Shown: piece by piece, positions 40,017-49,457 of the stretch
Numbering within the stretch: the first letter of the stretch is position 1
Layout: each line of letters starts with the position of its first letter
Assembly (NCBI GenBank): GCA_963669265.1
Contig: OY769916.1
Coordinates: 3,720,001-3,784,000, forward strand
DNA: 64,000 nt
Reading direction: 5' to 3'
Source: SZUA-547 sp963669265
GTDB lineage: Bacteria; Pseudomonadota; Alphaproteobacteria; Rhodobacterales; Rhodobacteraceae
The notes under the pieces: model-generated
Seen by the model: the letters and a program-made list of their open reading frames with translations, nothing else
Told to the model about the DNA's origin: nothing
Databases searched by the model: none
Program-made: the position numbers and the translations under genes

Positions 40017-42068
40017 TTATCTGCCCAGAAGGCCCTTCAGCGCGTCGCCGATATTCGAGTCCAGATCCCTCAACAACTCCTCGGCGTCCTGCGCGGCGTC
40101 AGGGTCGGAGAGGACATTCTCAAGCGCACCGCTCAGATCGGGCTCGTATTTCGGCTTGGACCACGGACCGGAAATGATCACCGGCACCGAGATGCCGGCA
40201 AGGCCCGCGTCACCGCCCTGGCCTTTCAGCGACGCGACGGCGCGCGGCGTCACTTTGTAGTTCAGGGTCCGTGCGCCGATATCGATCGCGCCTGCTCCAT
40301 TGGCTCGCAGCAGGGGGCCGAGAAAGATCAGGTCTGTGTTTCTGGCGACGCCCTTCTTGATGTCGAAACTGGCGGAGATTTCCGCGAAATCCGTTTTCTG
40401 CGCCTCGTTCGAGTTTTGCGCGAACGCGCCCGTCGCGTTGCGCACCATGGCGGCGAGATTTACGCCCAGAATTGCACCATCGGTCAGCTTGATCGAGCTG
40501 TCGCCGCGCAGATTGTTCATTATCCCGTGCAGGCTCTTGCCCTTACCTCTCACGTCCAGAGAGACAGCGCCGACGCCCTCCAGTTTGTCGAAATCCGCGA
40601 GCGTCGAGAGAATGGCCAACAGCTGCATGCTGTCGACATCCAGATCGGCCGCCACTTTGGGCACGCCCTTGCCGTTCAGGCGGATCTCGCCCGACGCTCC
40701 GCCGTCAAACATGTTCAGCTTGTTGATCTTCAGATCGAGAACGCCGTCCTTCAGCATTGCGCGGATGTCGGCGTCGCGGATCTCTCCCTGCTCCAACAGG
40801 ACCGATTGCGCTCGGATCGAGACGTCCGCGTCGACAGTGTTGAGCCCGGACAGGTCGATTGGCGTTTTGCTCCAGCCCTTCGCGCCGCGCTTCTTCTTCT
40901 TGCCTTTCCTTCGGTCCTTCTTGCCATCTTGTTCGTCGCCCGCTCGCTGGCGTGCGGCGGCGCCTTTGGAGGGCCGCTCAGAGAGATACGGCCGCAAATC
41001 AAGATCGTCGGCCATCAGCGCAGCGCGAATGAACGGGCGCGCGCCGGACGGATCGATGGACGCGTCGCCAGAGACCGTCTGACCATCCACTGACAACGCC
41101 AGCCCCGAAAGCTCCGCCGATACGCCGTCGAAGGCGAGCTGCCCGTCGAGCGACGCGCTTTCGAGCACGCCCTTGGGCGTCTTCGGCGGTTCGGCGCCCA
41201 ACGCCGCCACCAGTCTAGGGATGTCCGGGACCGATGCGCTGACTGCGCCGTTGGCGGAGGGCGCGCCGCCATTGATCGCAGCGGAAAGCGCGCCGGAATA
41301 GGAGAGCGACGCGCCGTCGAAATCGACCGACAGATCGGTCATCGCCTCTGCGCCACGGATCAGTTTCGCTGGTGTGTCGAGGGTGAGCGAAAGTTTGGCG
41401 TTGTGATCATTGAAAACGCCGGATCCTTCAACGCTGAGCGGCGCGTCCGGGTTGTCGAGCATCGCGGTCAGCGAGAGCTCCCGCGTCGCCAGAGCGACGC
41501 CGGTGACATGATTGTTATAAGTGACAGCGGCGTTTTCCAGAACCAGACGCACCCGTCCCAGCCGGTCCAATTCACCGCCACTACTATCACCGCGGTCGGT
41601 CAGCCTAGCTGGTGTCCCGGAATCTGAATCCGAAGTCGTGCCGTTTTGGCCAGTTCCATCGGCCGGACGTTTGGCGGGGGCGTCGCCTTCAAGCGCCCAG
41701 TTGGGGCGGCCGTCTTCGGCGATTTCCAGCGCAACGATGGCGTCGACGAGGCGAATTTCCTCGACCTCGACCCGGCCCGACAAAAGCGGGCCAACCCGCA
41801 CGCCAACCGTCGCCGCGCCTACAGTGGCCATATTCTCGTCTTGCGCCCATGCTGCGTTCGACAACGTGGCGTTCGAGATTGTCACGCCGAGGACAGGGTA
41901 AATCGACGGGGAAATGTCGCCCGTGATCGCCAGCTCCCGGCCCGTAGCGTCGCGCACTTCATCCGTGACCACAGCGACCAGCCGCTCTGTGGGGATCAGA
42001 AAGAACGCCGCGCCGACGGCGACGAGCAAAGCCACAACGAGAATGGCGACGTATTTCAGCAGTTTCAT
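40017..42068 (-). CDS. AsmA-family outer-membrane/lipid-homeostasis protein
   Basis: A 683-residue inner-membrane-anchored periplasmic protein of the AsmA group, thought to be involved in lipid transport or outer-membrane protein assembly. A single N-terminal helix (YVAILVVALLVAVGAAFFLIP) leads to the AsmA N-domain (ELAITGDISPSIYPVLGVTISNATLSNA). The C-terminal AsmA-like half has LLAILSTLADFDKLEGVGAVSLDVRGKGKSLHGIMNNLRGDSSIKLTDGAILGVNLAAMVRN. A lysine-rich linker (near residues 380-400) divides the two. It is a single-gene unit next to tRNA-Thr. Confidence 0.9.
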   Translation of the reverse strand: MKLLKYVAILVVALLVAVGAAFFLIPTERLVAVVTDEVRDATGRELAITGDISPSIYPVLGVTISNATLSNAAWAQDENMATVGAATVGVRVGPLLSGRVEVEEIRLVDAIVALEIAEDGRPNWALEGDAPAKRPADGTGQNGTTSDSDSGTPARLTDRGDSSGGELDRLGRVRLVLENAAVTYNNHVTGVALATRELSLTAMLDNPDAPLSVEGSGVFNDHNAKLSLTLDTPAKLIRGAEAMTDLSVDFDGASLSYSGALSAAINGGAPSANGAVSASVPDIPRLVAALGAEPPKTPKGVLESASLDGQLAFDGVSAELSGLALSVDGQTVSGDASIDPSGARPFIRAALMADDLDLRPYLSERPSKGAAARQRAGDEQDGKKDRRKGKKKKRGAKGWSKTPIDLSGLNTVDADVSIRAQSVLLEQGEIRDADIRAMLKDGVLDLKINKLNMFDGGASGEIRLNGKGVPKVAADLDVDSMQLLAILSTLADFDKLEGVGAVSLDVRGKGKSLHGIMNNLRGDSSIKLTDGAILGVNLAAMVRNATGAFAQNSNEAQKTDFAEISASFDIKKGVARNTDLIFLGPLLRANGAGAIDIGARTLNYKVTPRAVASLKGQGGDAGLAGISVPVIISGPWSKPKYEPDLSGALENVLSDPDAAQDAEELLRDLDSNIGDALKGLLGR

Positions 42069-42194
42069 GCGTCGGGTCCTCGACGGAGGCCGCCGCCTGA
42101 AAACGGTCGGCGGCGATCGGGTTGGGGTCTGCGCGCAACACCTAGAAACATTGAGGTAGGGTGAAGGCGGCGCGCCATCAACTCGCCCGCGATT

Positions 42195-43898
42195 TTAAAG
42201 ATCCTGCCCGGCGCCGGGGCGGTAGGAGCCGACGGTGCGGATCAGGATTGCGACCGGCGCGAGGCCGACCAGGATGATGGCGAGCGCCGCCGGCGCGGCC
42301 TGCTCCAACTGCTCCAGCGAGGCGTAGGTGTAGACGCGGGTTGCGAGCGTATCGAAATCAAAGGGCCGCAGGATCAGAGTCGCGGGAAGCTCCTTGGCGG
42401 CGTCGACGAAGATCAGCAGCGCCGCTGTTAGCACAGAGCCTTTGATGATCGGCAAATGCACGCGCCGCAATGCGCCGCCCTTGCTCTCGCCGAGCGTGCG
42501 CGCCGCCATCTCCATCGACGGCGTCACGCGGCCGAATGCGCCGTCGATCGCGCCATAGGCGATGGCGGAAAACCGGGCGACATAGGCGTAGATCACCGCC
42601 GCGGCGCTGCCGGTCAGGATCAGTCCGGTGGCGAGACCGAACCAGTCGTTCATCGCGCCGGAGATCGCCCGGTCCAGCGCCGCCGCGGGCACGATCACGC
42701 CGACCGCCAGGACCGCGCCGGGCGCGGCGTATCCGATTGTCGCCGCCTGACCAAGCCGCCGGGGCAGCGCCGAACGAGAACTGCGCGCGCCATAGACCAG
42801 GAACAGACCCGCTCCTGCCGCGATGACGGCGGCGACGCCCGCCAGCCAGGCGGTGTTCGCCAGCGCGGCCCAGAACGCGGGCTCCAGCCATTGCTCCAGA
42901 TGGCCGGTCGCGCGCCAGAGGATCACCCCGACCGGCGCAATGAACCCGAGTGTCAGCGGGATCACACAGCCGATGAAAGCCGCCCAGCGCCAGAACGGCG
43001 TCATTTCCTCCCGCACGATGGGTCGGTAACGGCGGGACATGTTGTGATACCGGCGACCGCGCCGCGCCGCGCGCTCCAGCCCGATCAGCGCCAGCACGAA
43101 CAGCAGCATGACGGAGGAGATCTGCGCCGCGCCGCCGACATTGGAACTTTCCATCCAGATCGCGAACACGCCCGCCGTCAGCGTCGGAACGGCGAAGAAA
43201 TCCACCGCGCCGAAATCGCTCAGCGTCTCCATCATCGCGATGGCGGCGCCGACCACGACCGCCGGCCGCGCCAGAGGAAGCGCCACGCGAAAGAACGAGG
43301 ACCACGGGCCGGAGCCGAGCGAGCGGGAAACCTCCAGCGCGCAGACGGACTGCTCGCGAAACGCCGACCGCGCCATCAAAAAGACGTAAGGATACAGCGA
43401 GAGCGTCAGTACGAACGCCGCCGACCAGATGGAGCGGATCTCAGGAAACCAGTAATCCCGCGCGTCGCGCCAGCCGAAAAGGTCCCGCAATCCAGTCTGC
43501 ACCGGCCCGGCGTATTCCAGCAATTCGACCAGAGAATAGGCGCCGATATAGGCGGGAACGGCCAGGGGCGCGAGCAAAGCCCAGTCGAAAAGGCCGCGCA
43601 TAGGAAAGCGCTTCATCGTCACCAGCCAGGCGGCGCCTGTTCCGATCATTGCAGAGCCGAGGCCAACCAGCGCCATCAGAATCAACGTGTTGCCCAGATA
43701 GCGGGGCAGGGCGTTCGCGATCAGATGCGGCCAGATATTCTCCCGCGGGAACAGCGCGATCCAGCCCACCGCGATCAGAGGCGCGGCGACAAGAAATGCG
43801 ATCACCAGCGCGCCCGCCGTCCAAATATCGAACTGCGGCCGCCAGAGCCGCGCGCCATGGGCGACGGGCGTTTTCGCGCGCTCTTCAGCAGCGCTCAT
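42195..43898 (-). CDS. Iron(III) ABC transporter permease (FbpB/SfuB family)
   Basis: Inner-membrane permease of 567 residues with two fused permease halves and about 12 helices. Each half has an EAA loop that contacts the ATPase: EVSRSLGSGPWSSFFRVALPLARPA and EMAARTLGESKGGALRRVHLPIIKGS. This layout is typical of ferric iron importers. The cognate binding protein and ATPase are not adjacent, so they must be encoded elsewhere. The protein starts at an ATG beginning MSAAEERAKTP. Confidence 0.9.
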   Translation of the reverse strand: MSAAEERAKTPVAHGARLWRPQFDIWTAGALVIAFLVAAPLIAVGWIALFPRENIWPHLIANALPRYLGNTLILMALVGLGSAMIGTGAAWLVTMKRFPMRGLFDWALLAPLAVPAYIGAYSLVELLEYAGPVQTGLRDLFGWRDARDYWFPEIRSIWSAAFVLTLSLYPYVFLMARSAFREQSVCALEVSRSLGSGPWSSFFRVALPLARPAVVVGAAIAMMETLSDFGAVDFFAVPTLTAGVFAIWMESSNVGGAAQISSVMLLFVLALIGLERAARRGRRYHNMSRRYRPIVREEMTPFWRWAAFIGCVIPLTLGFIAPVGVILWRATGHLEQWLEPAFWAALANTAWLAGVAAVIAAGAGLFLVYGARSSRSALPRRLGQAATIGYAAPGAVLAVGVIVPAAALDRAISGAMNDWFGLATGLILTGSAAAVIYAYVARFSAIAYGAIDGAFGRVTPSMEMAARTLGESKGGALRRVHLPIIKGSVLTAALLIFVDAAKELPATLILRPFDFDTLATRVYTYASLEQLEQAAPAALAIILVGLAPVAILIRTVGSYRPGAGQDL

Positions 43899-44080
43899 CG
43901 CGATACCTTAGCAATTCGCTCGGTCATGCCCGCTAAATAGGGCCATGTCGGCCGGGTTGTCCAGCAGTGGTGACGGCGGCGTTTGCGACGCGCCGCGACG
44001 TCGCCTGTCGTTGACCCTTCGGCCCCCCGCCGCTAGGGTCCGCGCGCCGCGCGAGAGGCGGTGAAAACGGTGCGCCAGAC

Positions 44081-45055
44081 ATGTCCGAACACGCTATTGC
44101 CGACGCGGCCAAGCCGCGCTCGTTTCAGGAGATCATTCTCCGCCTGTCCGCCTATTGGGCCGAGCGTGGCTGCGCCGTGCTCCAGCCCTACGATATGGAG
44201 GTCGGCGCGGGCACGTTTCACCCGGCGACGACGCTCAGATCGCTGGGCCCGACGCCCTGGTCCGCGGCCTATGTGCAACCGTCGCGGCGTCCGACCGACG
44301 GGCGCTATGGCGAGAACCCAAACCGGTTGCAGCACTATTATCAATATCAGGTGCTGATCAAACCCAGCCCGCCCGATCTTCAGGCGCTCTATCTCGGCAG
44401 TCTGGAGGCGATCGGGATCGATATGGGCCTGCACGACATCCGCTTCGTCGAGGACGACTGGGAAAGCCCGACTCTGGGCGCCTGGGGCCTTGGGTGGGAG
44501 GTCTGGTGCGATGGCATGGAGGTGAGCCAGTTCACCTATTTCCAGCAGGTCGGCGGACATGATTGCCGTCCGGTCTCAGGCGAGTTGACCTATGGCCTCG
44601 AACGGCTGGCGATGTATGTGCTTGGCGTCGATCATGTCATGGAGATGCCGTATAACGCGCCCGACGCGCCGATCCCGCTGACCTATGGCGACGTCTTCCG
44701 CCAGACGGAGGAGGAATACAGCCGACACAATTTCGACGCGGCCGACACTGACACGCTGTTCTCCGCGTTCAAGGCGGCCGAAGACGAATGCGCCCGGTTG
44801 TTGGATCAGGAGCAATTCCCGGCGGGCGATCCGCGCACGGGCAAGCACATCGTCATGGCGCATCCCGCCTACGATCAGTGCATCAAGGCCAGCCATATCT
44901 TCAACCTGCTAGACGCGCGGGGCGTGATTTCAGTCACTGAGCGGCAGGCCTATATCGGCCGGGTCCGGGCCCTGGCGAAGCTTTGCGCCGACGCGTTCAT
45001 GGCCACCGGATTGGGCGGGGCCGCAGAGGCTGTCGCAGGGGCCGACGCGCCATGA
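44081..45055 (+). CDS. glyQ: Glycyl-tRNA synthetase alpha subunit
   Basis: Catalytic alpha chain of the bacterial alpha2beta2 glycyl-tRNA synthetase, charging tRNA-Gly. The 324 residues are near-invariant in family blocks: RSFQEIILRLSAYWAERGCAVLQPYDMEVGAGTFHPATTLRSLGP, WSAAYVQPSRRPTDGRYGENPNRLQHYYQYQV, FVEDDWESPTLGAWGLGWEVWCDGMEVSQFTYFQQVGG. It overlaps the next gene by ATGA; glyS follows three genes later on the same strand. Confidence 0.97.
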   Translation: MSEHAIADAAKPRSFQEIILRLSAYWAERGCAVLQPYDMEVGAGTFHPATTLRSLGPTPWSAAYVQPSRRPTDGRYGENPNRLQHYYQYQVLIKPSPPDLQALYLGSLEAIGIDMGLHDIRFVEDDWESPTLGAWGLGWEVWCDGMEVSQFTYFQQVGGHDCRPVSGELTYGLERLAMYVLGVDHVMEMPYNAPDAPIPLTYGDVFRQTEEEYSRHNFDAADTDTLFSAFKAAEDECARLLDQEQFPAGDPRTGKHIVMAHPAYDQCIKASHIFNLLDARGVISVTERQAYIGRVRALAKLCADAFMATGLGGAAEAVAGADAP

Positions 45056-45447
45056 GCGTGCCGCTGCGGTCTGCGATCCCGGTGCTGCGCGTGGGCGACT
45101 ATGCGCGGGCGCGGGCGTTCTATGAGGGCCAACTGAGGTTCGAGGTGACTGAAGAAGGGGGGGATCCGCCCCGGTTCGGCATCTATTGGCGCGATAAGGC
45201 GGAGATTTTTCTCGACGCGTGGCATGGCGCCGATCCGCCGTCAGACCATGACGGTTGGCGCGCCTACCTGCATGTCGACGACGCCGACCAACTCGCCGAG
45301 GAGCTACGGGCGTCCGGCGTCGAGATCAAGCGCGGGCCGGAAAACGCGGTTTACGGTCTTCGCGAGATCGAAATTGAGGACCCCGATGGCAATCGGATCT
45401 GCTTCGGGCAGGACCTCAACGACGATCCAAAAAAGGCGGAGGCGTAG
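45052..45447 (+). CDS. VOC-family protein (glyoxalase/bleomycin-resistance fold)
   Basis: A 131-residue protein of the vicinal oxygen chelate fold, with paired beta-alpha-beta-beta-beta modules: AIPVLRVGDYARARAFYEGQLRF at the start and REIEIEDPDGNRICFGQ at the end, typical of glyoxalase-type domains. The metal ligands are not all obvious, so it may be a binding protein rather than an enzyme. Translationally coupled to glyQ; a role in glycine charging is not implied. Confidence 0.85.
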   Translation: MSVPLRSAIPVLRVGDYARARAFYEGQLRFEVTEEGGDPPRFGIYWRDKAEIFLDAWHGADPPSDHDGWRAYLHVDDADQLAEELRASGVEIKRGPENAVYGLREIEIEDPDGNRICFGQDLNDDPKKAEA

Positions 45448-45451
45448 GAAG

Positions 45452-45931
45452 ATGCGCGGTCGTCCTCTGATGATCGGTCTATTCGCGGTCACCGCTGTCT
45501 TCGCGGCGGCGCTCTGGTGGTTCCAGACCCGCGCCTATTACGCGCAGTCTGGGGGCGCTGAGACGATCGAGATCGCCGGTCTGACCATACCTGTCACCGG
45601 CTATTCTCAGATCGACGCGGAAACGAGCCCTTTGAAACTGCGCGCCTGTTTCGAACTGGGCGATGCCGCCGATATCGCCCGCGCCGCCGAGGCCGCGGCG
45701 CCGCTGACGCAGGCGGCCCTCGCGGCGGGCGTCCCGCTGGACCCGCTGGTCGCGCCGGGCTGGTTCGATTGCTTCGACGCCGAGGCGCTGACGGCGCTCG
45801 CCGGGACGGAGGGCGCGCGGACCATGGTCGCCGCCCGCAATGCGCCGCAAGGATTCGATCGGGTGGCTTTGATCCTGCCCGACGGCCGAGGCTGGCTGTG
45901 GCGTCAGTTGAACGAGACCTACAGGGAGTGA
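45452..45931 (+). CDS. Conserved hypothetical protein with N-terminal membrane anchor
   Basis: A 159-residue protein with one N-terminal hydrophobic helix (LMIGLFAVTAVFAAALWWF) and a periplasmic domain that has two cysteines (RACFEL and WFDCFD). The segment YYAQ...IEIAGLTIPVTGYSQIDAETSPLKLRACFEL is of a type I associate with small genes found inside the glyQ-glyS block of Rhodobacterales. Function unknown. AGGA precedes the ATG. Confidence 0.75.
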   Translation: MRGRPLMIGLFAVTAVFAAALWWFQTRAYYAQSGGAETIEIAGLTIPVTGYSQIDAETSPLKLRACFELGDAADIARAAEAAAPLTQAALAAGVPLDPLVAPGWFDCFDAEALTALAGTEGARTMVAARNAPQGFDRVALILPDGRGWLWRQLNETYRE

Positions 45932-45937
45932 CGGGAA

Positions 45938-47143
45938 ATGCCTGAAGTGATTCAGATTCCGGGTTTCGTCTCGTTGACCATCGGCATGGCGGTTTACTTC
46001 CTTGGCGCGCGGTTGACTCGCAAGCGGAAGATCCTGCGCGATTATAATATTCCGGAGCCGGTCTCGGGCGGCATCTTCGCCGCGCTGGTGATCTGGGCGA
46101 TCTACGCCTTCGCCGACGCCGAGATCGACTTTGAACTGGGCGCGCGCGATACGTTGCTGGTGATCTTCTTCACGACCATCGGTCTGAACGCCAGCTTTAG
46201 CGATCTGATCCGCGGCGGCAAACCCCTCTTTATTCTTCTGATCCTCACCGCCGTGTTTATCGTCGTCCAGAACATCGTCGCGCTGGCGGGCGTCACGCTG
46301 TTCGGGCTGCCCTCGGCGTCGTCCGTCCTCTTGGGCTCGGCCGCGCTGATCGGCGGGCATGGCACCGCCATCGCCTGGTCGCCTAATGTCGCGGCCCTTG
46401 GCGTGGAGGGTGCGCAGGAGCTTGGAATCGCGGCGGCGACGCTTGGGCTTGTTCTGGCGGCGCTGGTGGGCGGACCGATCGCAAAATTCCTGATCGAACG
46501 ACGGGGGCTTGAGCCGCGCGACCCCGACGCCGATCCGGTGGTCGGCCTCAGCCATGAGGACGAGGGATCGGTCAAGGTCGACTACGTGTCGTTCATGCGC
46601 GCGCTGCTGATGATCAATGTCGCGATCATCATCGGGTATATCGCGCATGAGCAGCTGACCGCCTTGGGTTTGAAGCTGCCGCTTTTCGTGCCCTGCCTGA
46701 TCGTCGGTATTCTGATCGCCAATCTGGTCTCGCTGGTGTTTCCCAAGGCGCCGAAAGTTTCGGGCACCCCGACCCTGGCCCTGATCTCTGAGTTTTCCCT
46801 CAGCGTCTTCCTCTCAATGTCGCTGATGAGCATGAAGCTCTGGACGCTGGCGGGACTGGCCGGGCCGCTGTTCGGCGTGCTGGCGGCGCAGACATTCGCC
46901 GCCGTCGCGTTCTCGATCTTCGTGCTGTTCCCGCTGATGGGCGGGAACTATCGCGCGGCGGTGCTGGCGGCGGGTTTTGGCGGCTTCACGCTCGGTGCGA
47001 CCCCGACCGCCATCGCCAATATGACGGCGGTGACGAAACGTTACGGCCCGTCGCCGATGGCTTTCATCATTCTGCCGCTCGTCTCCGCGTTCTTCGTCGA
47101 TTTGGCGAACGCGTTTATCATCCAGATTTTTGTGGCCCTTTAG
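45938..47143 (+). CDS. gltS: Sodium/glutamate symporter
   Basis: Membrane carrier of 401 residues in the GltS family, importing glutamate with Na+. It has about ten helices arranged as two inverted repeats, each with a glycine-rich reentrant loop: GSAALIGGHGTAIAWSPNV in the first half and AAGFGGFTLGATPTAIANMTAV in the second. IPEPVSGGIFAALV near the N-terminus is also typical. It lies between glyQ and glyS on the same strand, with short gaps, so it is probably co-transcribed. Confidence 0.93.
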   Translation: MPEVIQIPGFVSLTIGMAVYFLGARLTRKRKILRDYNIPEPVSGGIFAALVIWAIYAFADAEIDFELGARDTLLVIFFTTIGLNASFSDLIRGGKPLFILLILTAVFIVVQNIVALAGVTLFGLPSASSVLLGSAALIGGHGTAIAWSPNVAALGVEGAQELGIAAATLGLVLAALVGGPIAKFLIERRGLEPRDPDADPVVGLSHEDEGSVKVDYVSFMRALLMINVAIIIGYIAHEQLTALGLKLPLFVPCLIVGILIANLVSLVFPKAPKVSGTPTLALISEFSLSVFLSMSLMSMKLWTLAGLAGPLFGVLAAQTFAAVAFSIFVLFPLMGGNYRAAVLAAGFGGFTLGATPTAIANMTAVTKRYGPSPMAFIILPLVSAFFVDLANAFIIQIFVAL

Positions 47144-47151
47144 GACCTGAC

Positions 47152-49389
47152 ATGCCCGATCTTCTGCTCGAACTCTTCTCCGAGGAAATCCCGGCGCGCA
47201 TGCAAGCCCGCGCGGCAGACGACCTGAAGCGCCTTGTGACGGGTGGCCTGGCGGAGGCCGGCCTCGCCTGCGCCGATTCCGCCGCGTTTGCGACCCCCCG
47301 CCGTCTGACCCTGTCATTGGCGGGGCTGCCCGCGCGCTCGCCGGATCAGCGGGAGGAACGCAAAGGCCCGCGCGTGGACGCGCCGGACAAAGCGGTGGAC
47401 GGGTTCCTGCGCTCAACCGGATTGACCCGCGCGCAGTTGGAGGAGCGGGAGGACAAGAAGGGCAAAGTCTTTTTCGCGGTGATCGACAAGCCGGGCCGGG
47501 CGGCGGAGGACGTGATTGCGGAATTGTTGCCGAACGTCATTCGAAACTTTCCCTGGCCCAAATCTATGCGATGGGGGGCGGGCGATCTGAAATGGGTGCG
47601 CCCGCTGCACTCGATCCTTTGCGTTCTGAGCGATGAGGCGGAGAGCCGGACTGTCGCGTTCGAGGCGGGCGGCGTCGCCAGCGGGAACACGACCAGCGGG
47701 CATCGCTTCATGGGACCGGCCGAGCCGTTCGCCGTGCGGGACTTTGACGACTACGTCGCCAAGCTGCGCGCCGCCAAGGTGATCCTCGACCCTGCGGAGC
47801 GTGCGGACGCGATCTGGCACGATGCGACCCAACTCGCCTTCGCCAAGGGGCTGGAACTGGTCGAGGACATGGGCTTGCTGGCGGAGGTTGCGGGGCTGGT
47901 CGAATGGCCCGTGCCGCTGATGGGCGGGATCGGCGACGAGTTTCTGGGCCTGCCGCCGGAGGTTCTCCAGACCTCGATGCGCGAGCATCAGAAATTCTTC
48001 TCGGTCCGCAATCCGAAGACCGGGCGGATCGAGAACTACGTCACCGTCGCCAATATCGAAGCGCCCGATGGCGGCGCGGCCATTTTGGCCGGCAACGGTC
48101 GCGTTCTGACCGCGCGGCTGGCGGATGCGAAATTCTTCTGGGAGAACGACCTGCGCAAGGCCAAAGCGGAGGGCGGATTAGAGACGATGGCCGCCTCCCT
48201 CTCCAACGTCGTCTTCCACGCCAAACTGGGTACGCAGGCGGAGCGGATCGACCGCATCGCCGCCTTGGCGCGAGAGATCGCGCCGCATGTGGGGGCAGAC
48301 CCGGACCTCGCCGAACAGGCGGCTCGGGTGGCCAAAGCCGACCTCGCCTCGGAAATGGTCTATGAGTTTCCCGAACTTCAGGGCGTGATGGGCAAATACT
48401 ACGCGTTGGAGGCGGGGCTCGATCCCAGTGTCGCGGCGGCCTGCGAGCTGCACTATTCGCCGCTTGGCCCATCGGACGATGCGCCAACGGAGCCGGTCTC
48501 CGTCGCCGTGGCGATCGCCGACAAGATCGACACGCTGACCGGGTTCTGGTCCATCGACGAAAAGCCGACCGGATCAAAGGACCCCTTCGCGCTGCGCCGC
48601 GCCGCGCTGGGGACAATCCGCCTGTTGATTGAAACCGATCTGACGACGCCGATCTTCGCCATCGCGATCAACGCCTTTAACCGCCATATCGACGCCATCG
48701 AGCGACGCGACGCCAGACTACTGTTGTCGCAGACCGATCTCACCGCCGCCCTGAACGATATGGACGACGACATCAAGGAGGCGGGGGCCGCCCTGTTCGC
48801 GCAACGGTTCGCAGAGCTGGAAGAGGCGCAGCAGGCCCGCACCGGACGCTCGCTTCTGGCAATGGTCGATCTGGGTCGGTTCGTCGACGACCGTATGAAA
48901 GTGTTCCTGCGCGACAAGGGCATACGGCATGACGTGATCGACGCGGTCGCCGCGCGCCCCCAGCGCGACGTGGTCGCCCTGCGCGTCAAACGGGCGACGG
49001 CGCTGCAGGGCTTTCTCGGCACCGAGGACGGCGCCAATCTGCTGACGGGATACAAGCGGGCGCGCAATATCCTCTCCGCCGAGGAGAAGAAGGACGGCGT
49101 CGAGTATTCGCTGGATCCGGAAATCAATCTGGCCGAGCAGGCCGAAGAGACCGCGCTCTTCAAGGCATTGGACGTCGCCGAAGCCGCTATCGGACCGGCG
49201 CTGGAGGCGGAGGACTTCGCCGCCGCCATGACCGCCATGGCGGCGTTACGTGCGCCGATCGACGCGTTCTTCGACAAGGTGACGGTCAACGCCGACAACC
49301 CGGTCGTGCGCCGCAATCGTCTGTGCCTGCTGAACCGCATTCGCAGCGTCATGGAGCGCGTCGCGATCTTTTCCGCAATAGAGGGCTGA
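47152..49389 (+). CDS. glyS: Glycyl-tRNA synthetase beta subunit
   Basis: Beta chain of the heterotetrameric glycyl-tRNA synthetase, contributing tRNA recognition. The 745 residues start DLLLELFSEEIPARMQ, the conserved beginning of the family. Other landmarks are NFPWPKSMRWG, FVRPLHSILCVL-like WVRPLHSILCVLSD, HQKFFSVRNPKTGRIENYVTVANIE and the C-terminal anticodon-binding-like domain with DAFFDKVTVNADNPVVRRNRLCLLNRI. Full length. Confidence 0.97.
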   Translation: MPDLLLELFSEEIPARMQARAADDLKRLVTGGLAEAGLACADSAAFATPRRLTLSLAGLPARSPDQREERKGPRVDAPDKAVDGFLRSTGLTRAQLEEREDKKGKVFFAVIDKPGRAAEDVIAELLPNVIRNFPWPKSMRWGAGDLKWVRPLHSILCVLSDEAESRTVAFEAGGVASGNTTSGHRFMGPAEPFAVRDFDDYVAKLRAAKVILDPAERADAIWHDATQLAFAKGLELVEDMGLLAEVAGLVEWPVPLMGGIGDEFLGLPPEVLQTSMREHQKFFSVRNPKTGRIENYVTVANIEAPDGGAAILAGNGRVLTARLADAKFFWENDLRKAKAEGGLETMAASLSNVVFHAKLGTQAERIDRIAALAREIAPHVGADPDLAEQAARVAKADLASEMVYEFPELQGVMGKYYALEAGLDPSVAAACELHYSPLGPSDDAPTEPVSVAVAIADKIDTLTGFWSIDEKPTGSKDPFALRRAALGTIRLLIETDLTTPIFAIAINAFNRHIDAIERRDARLLLSQTDLTAALNDMDDDIKEAGAALFAQRFAELEEAQQARTGRSLLAMVDLGRFVDDRMKVFLRDKGIRHDVIDAVAARPQRDVVALRVKRATALQGFLGTEDGANLLTGYKRARNILSAEEKKDGVEYSLDPEINLAEQAEETALFKALDVAEAAIGPALEAEDFAAAMTAMAALRAPIDAFFDKVTVNADNPVVRRNRLCLLNRIRSVMERVAIFSAIEG

Positions 49390-49457
49390 CCACCGCGCCG
49401 AAATGGCGCTTTGCGGGCTCCGTTCTCCCCGCTAGAACATGCGGGAGAAGAGGGGAC

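Noticed and set aside
42456..43940. 494-codon frame opposite the iron permease
   Set aside because: Arg/His/Gln-rich translation typical of antisense GC-rich frames; the permease on the other strand has clear EAA loops.
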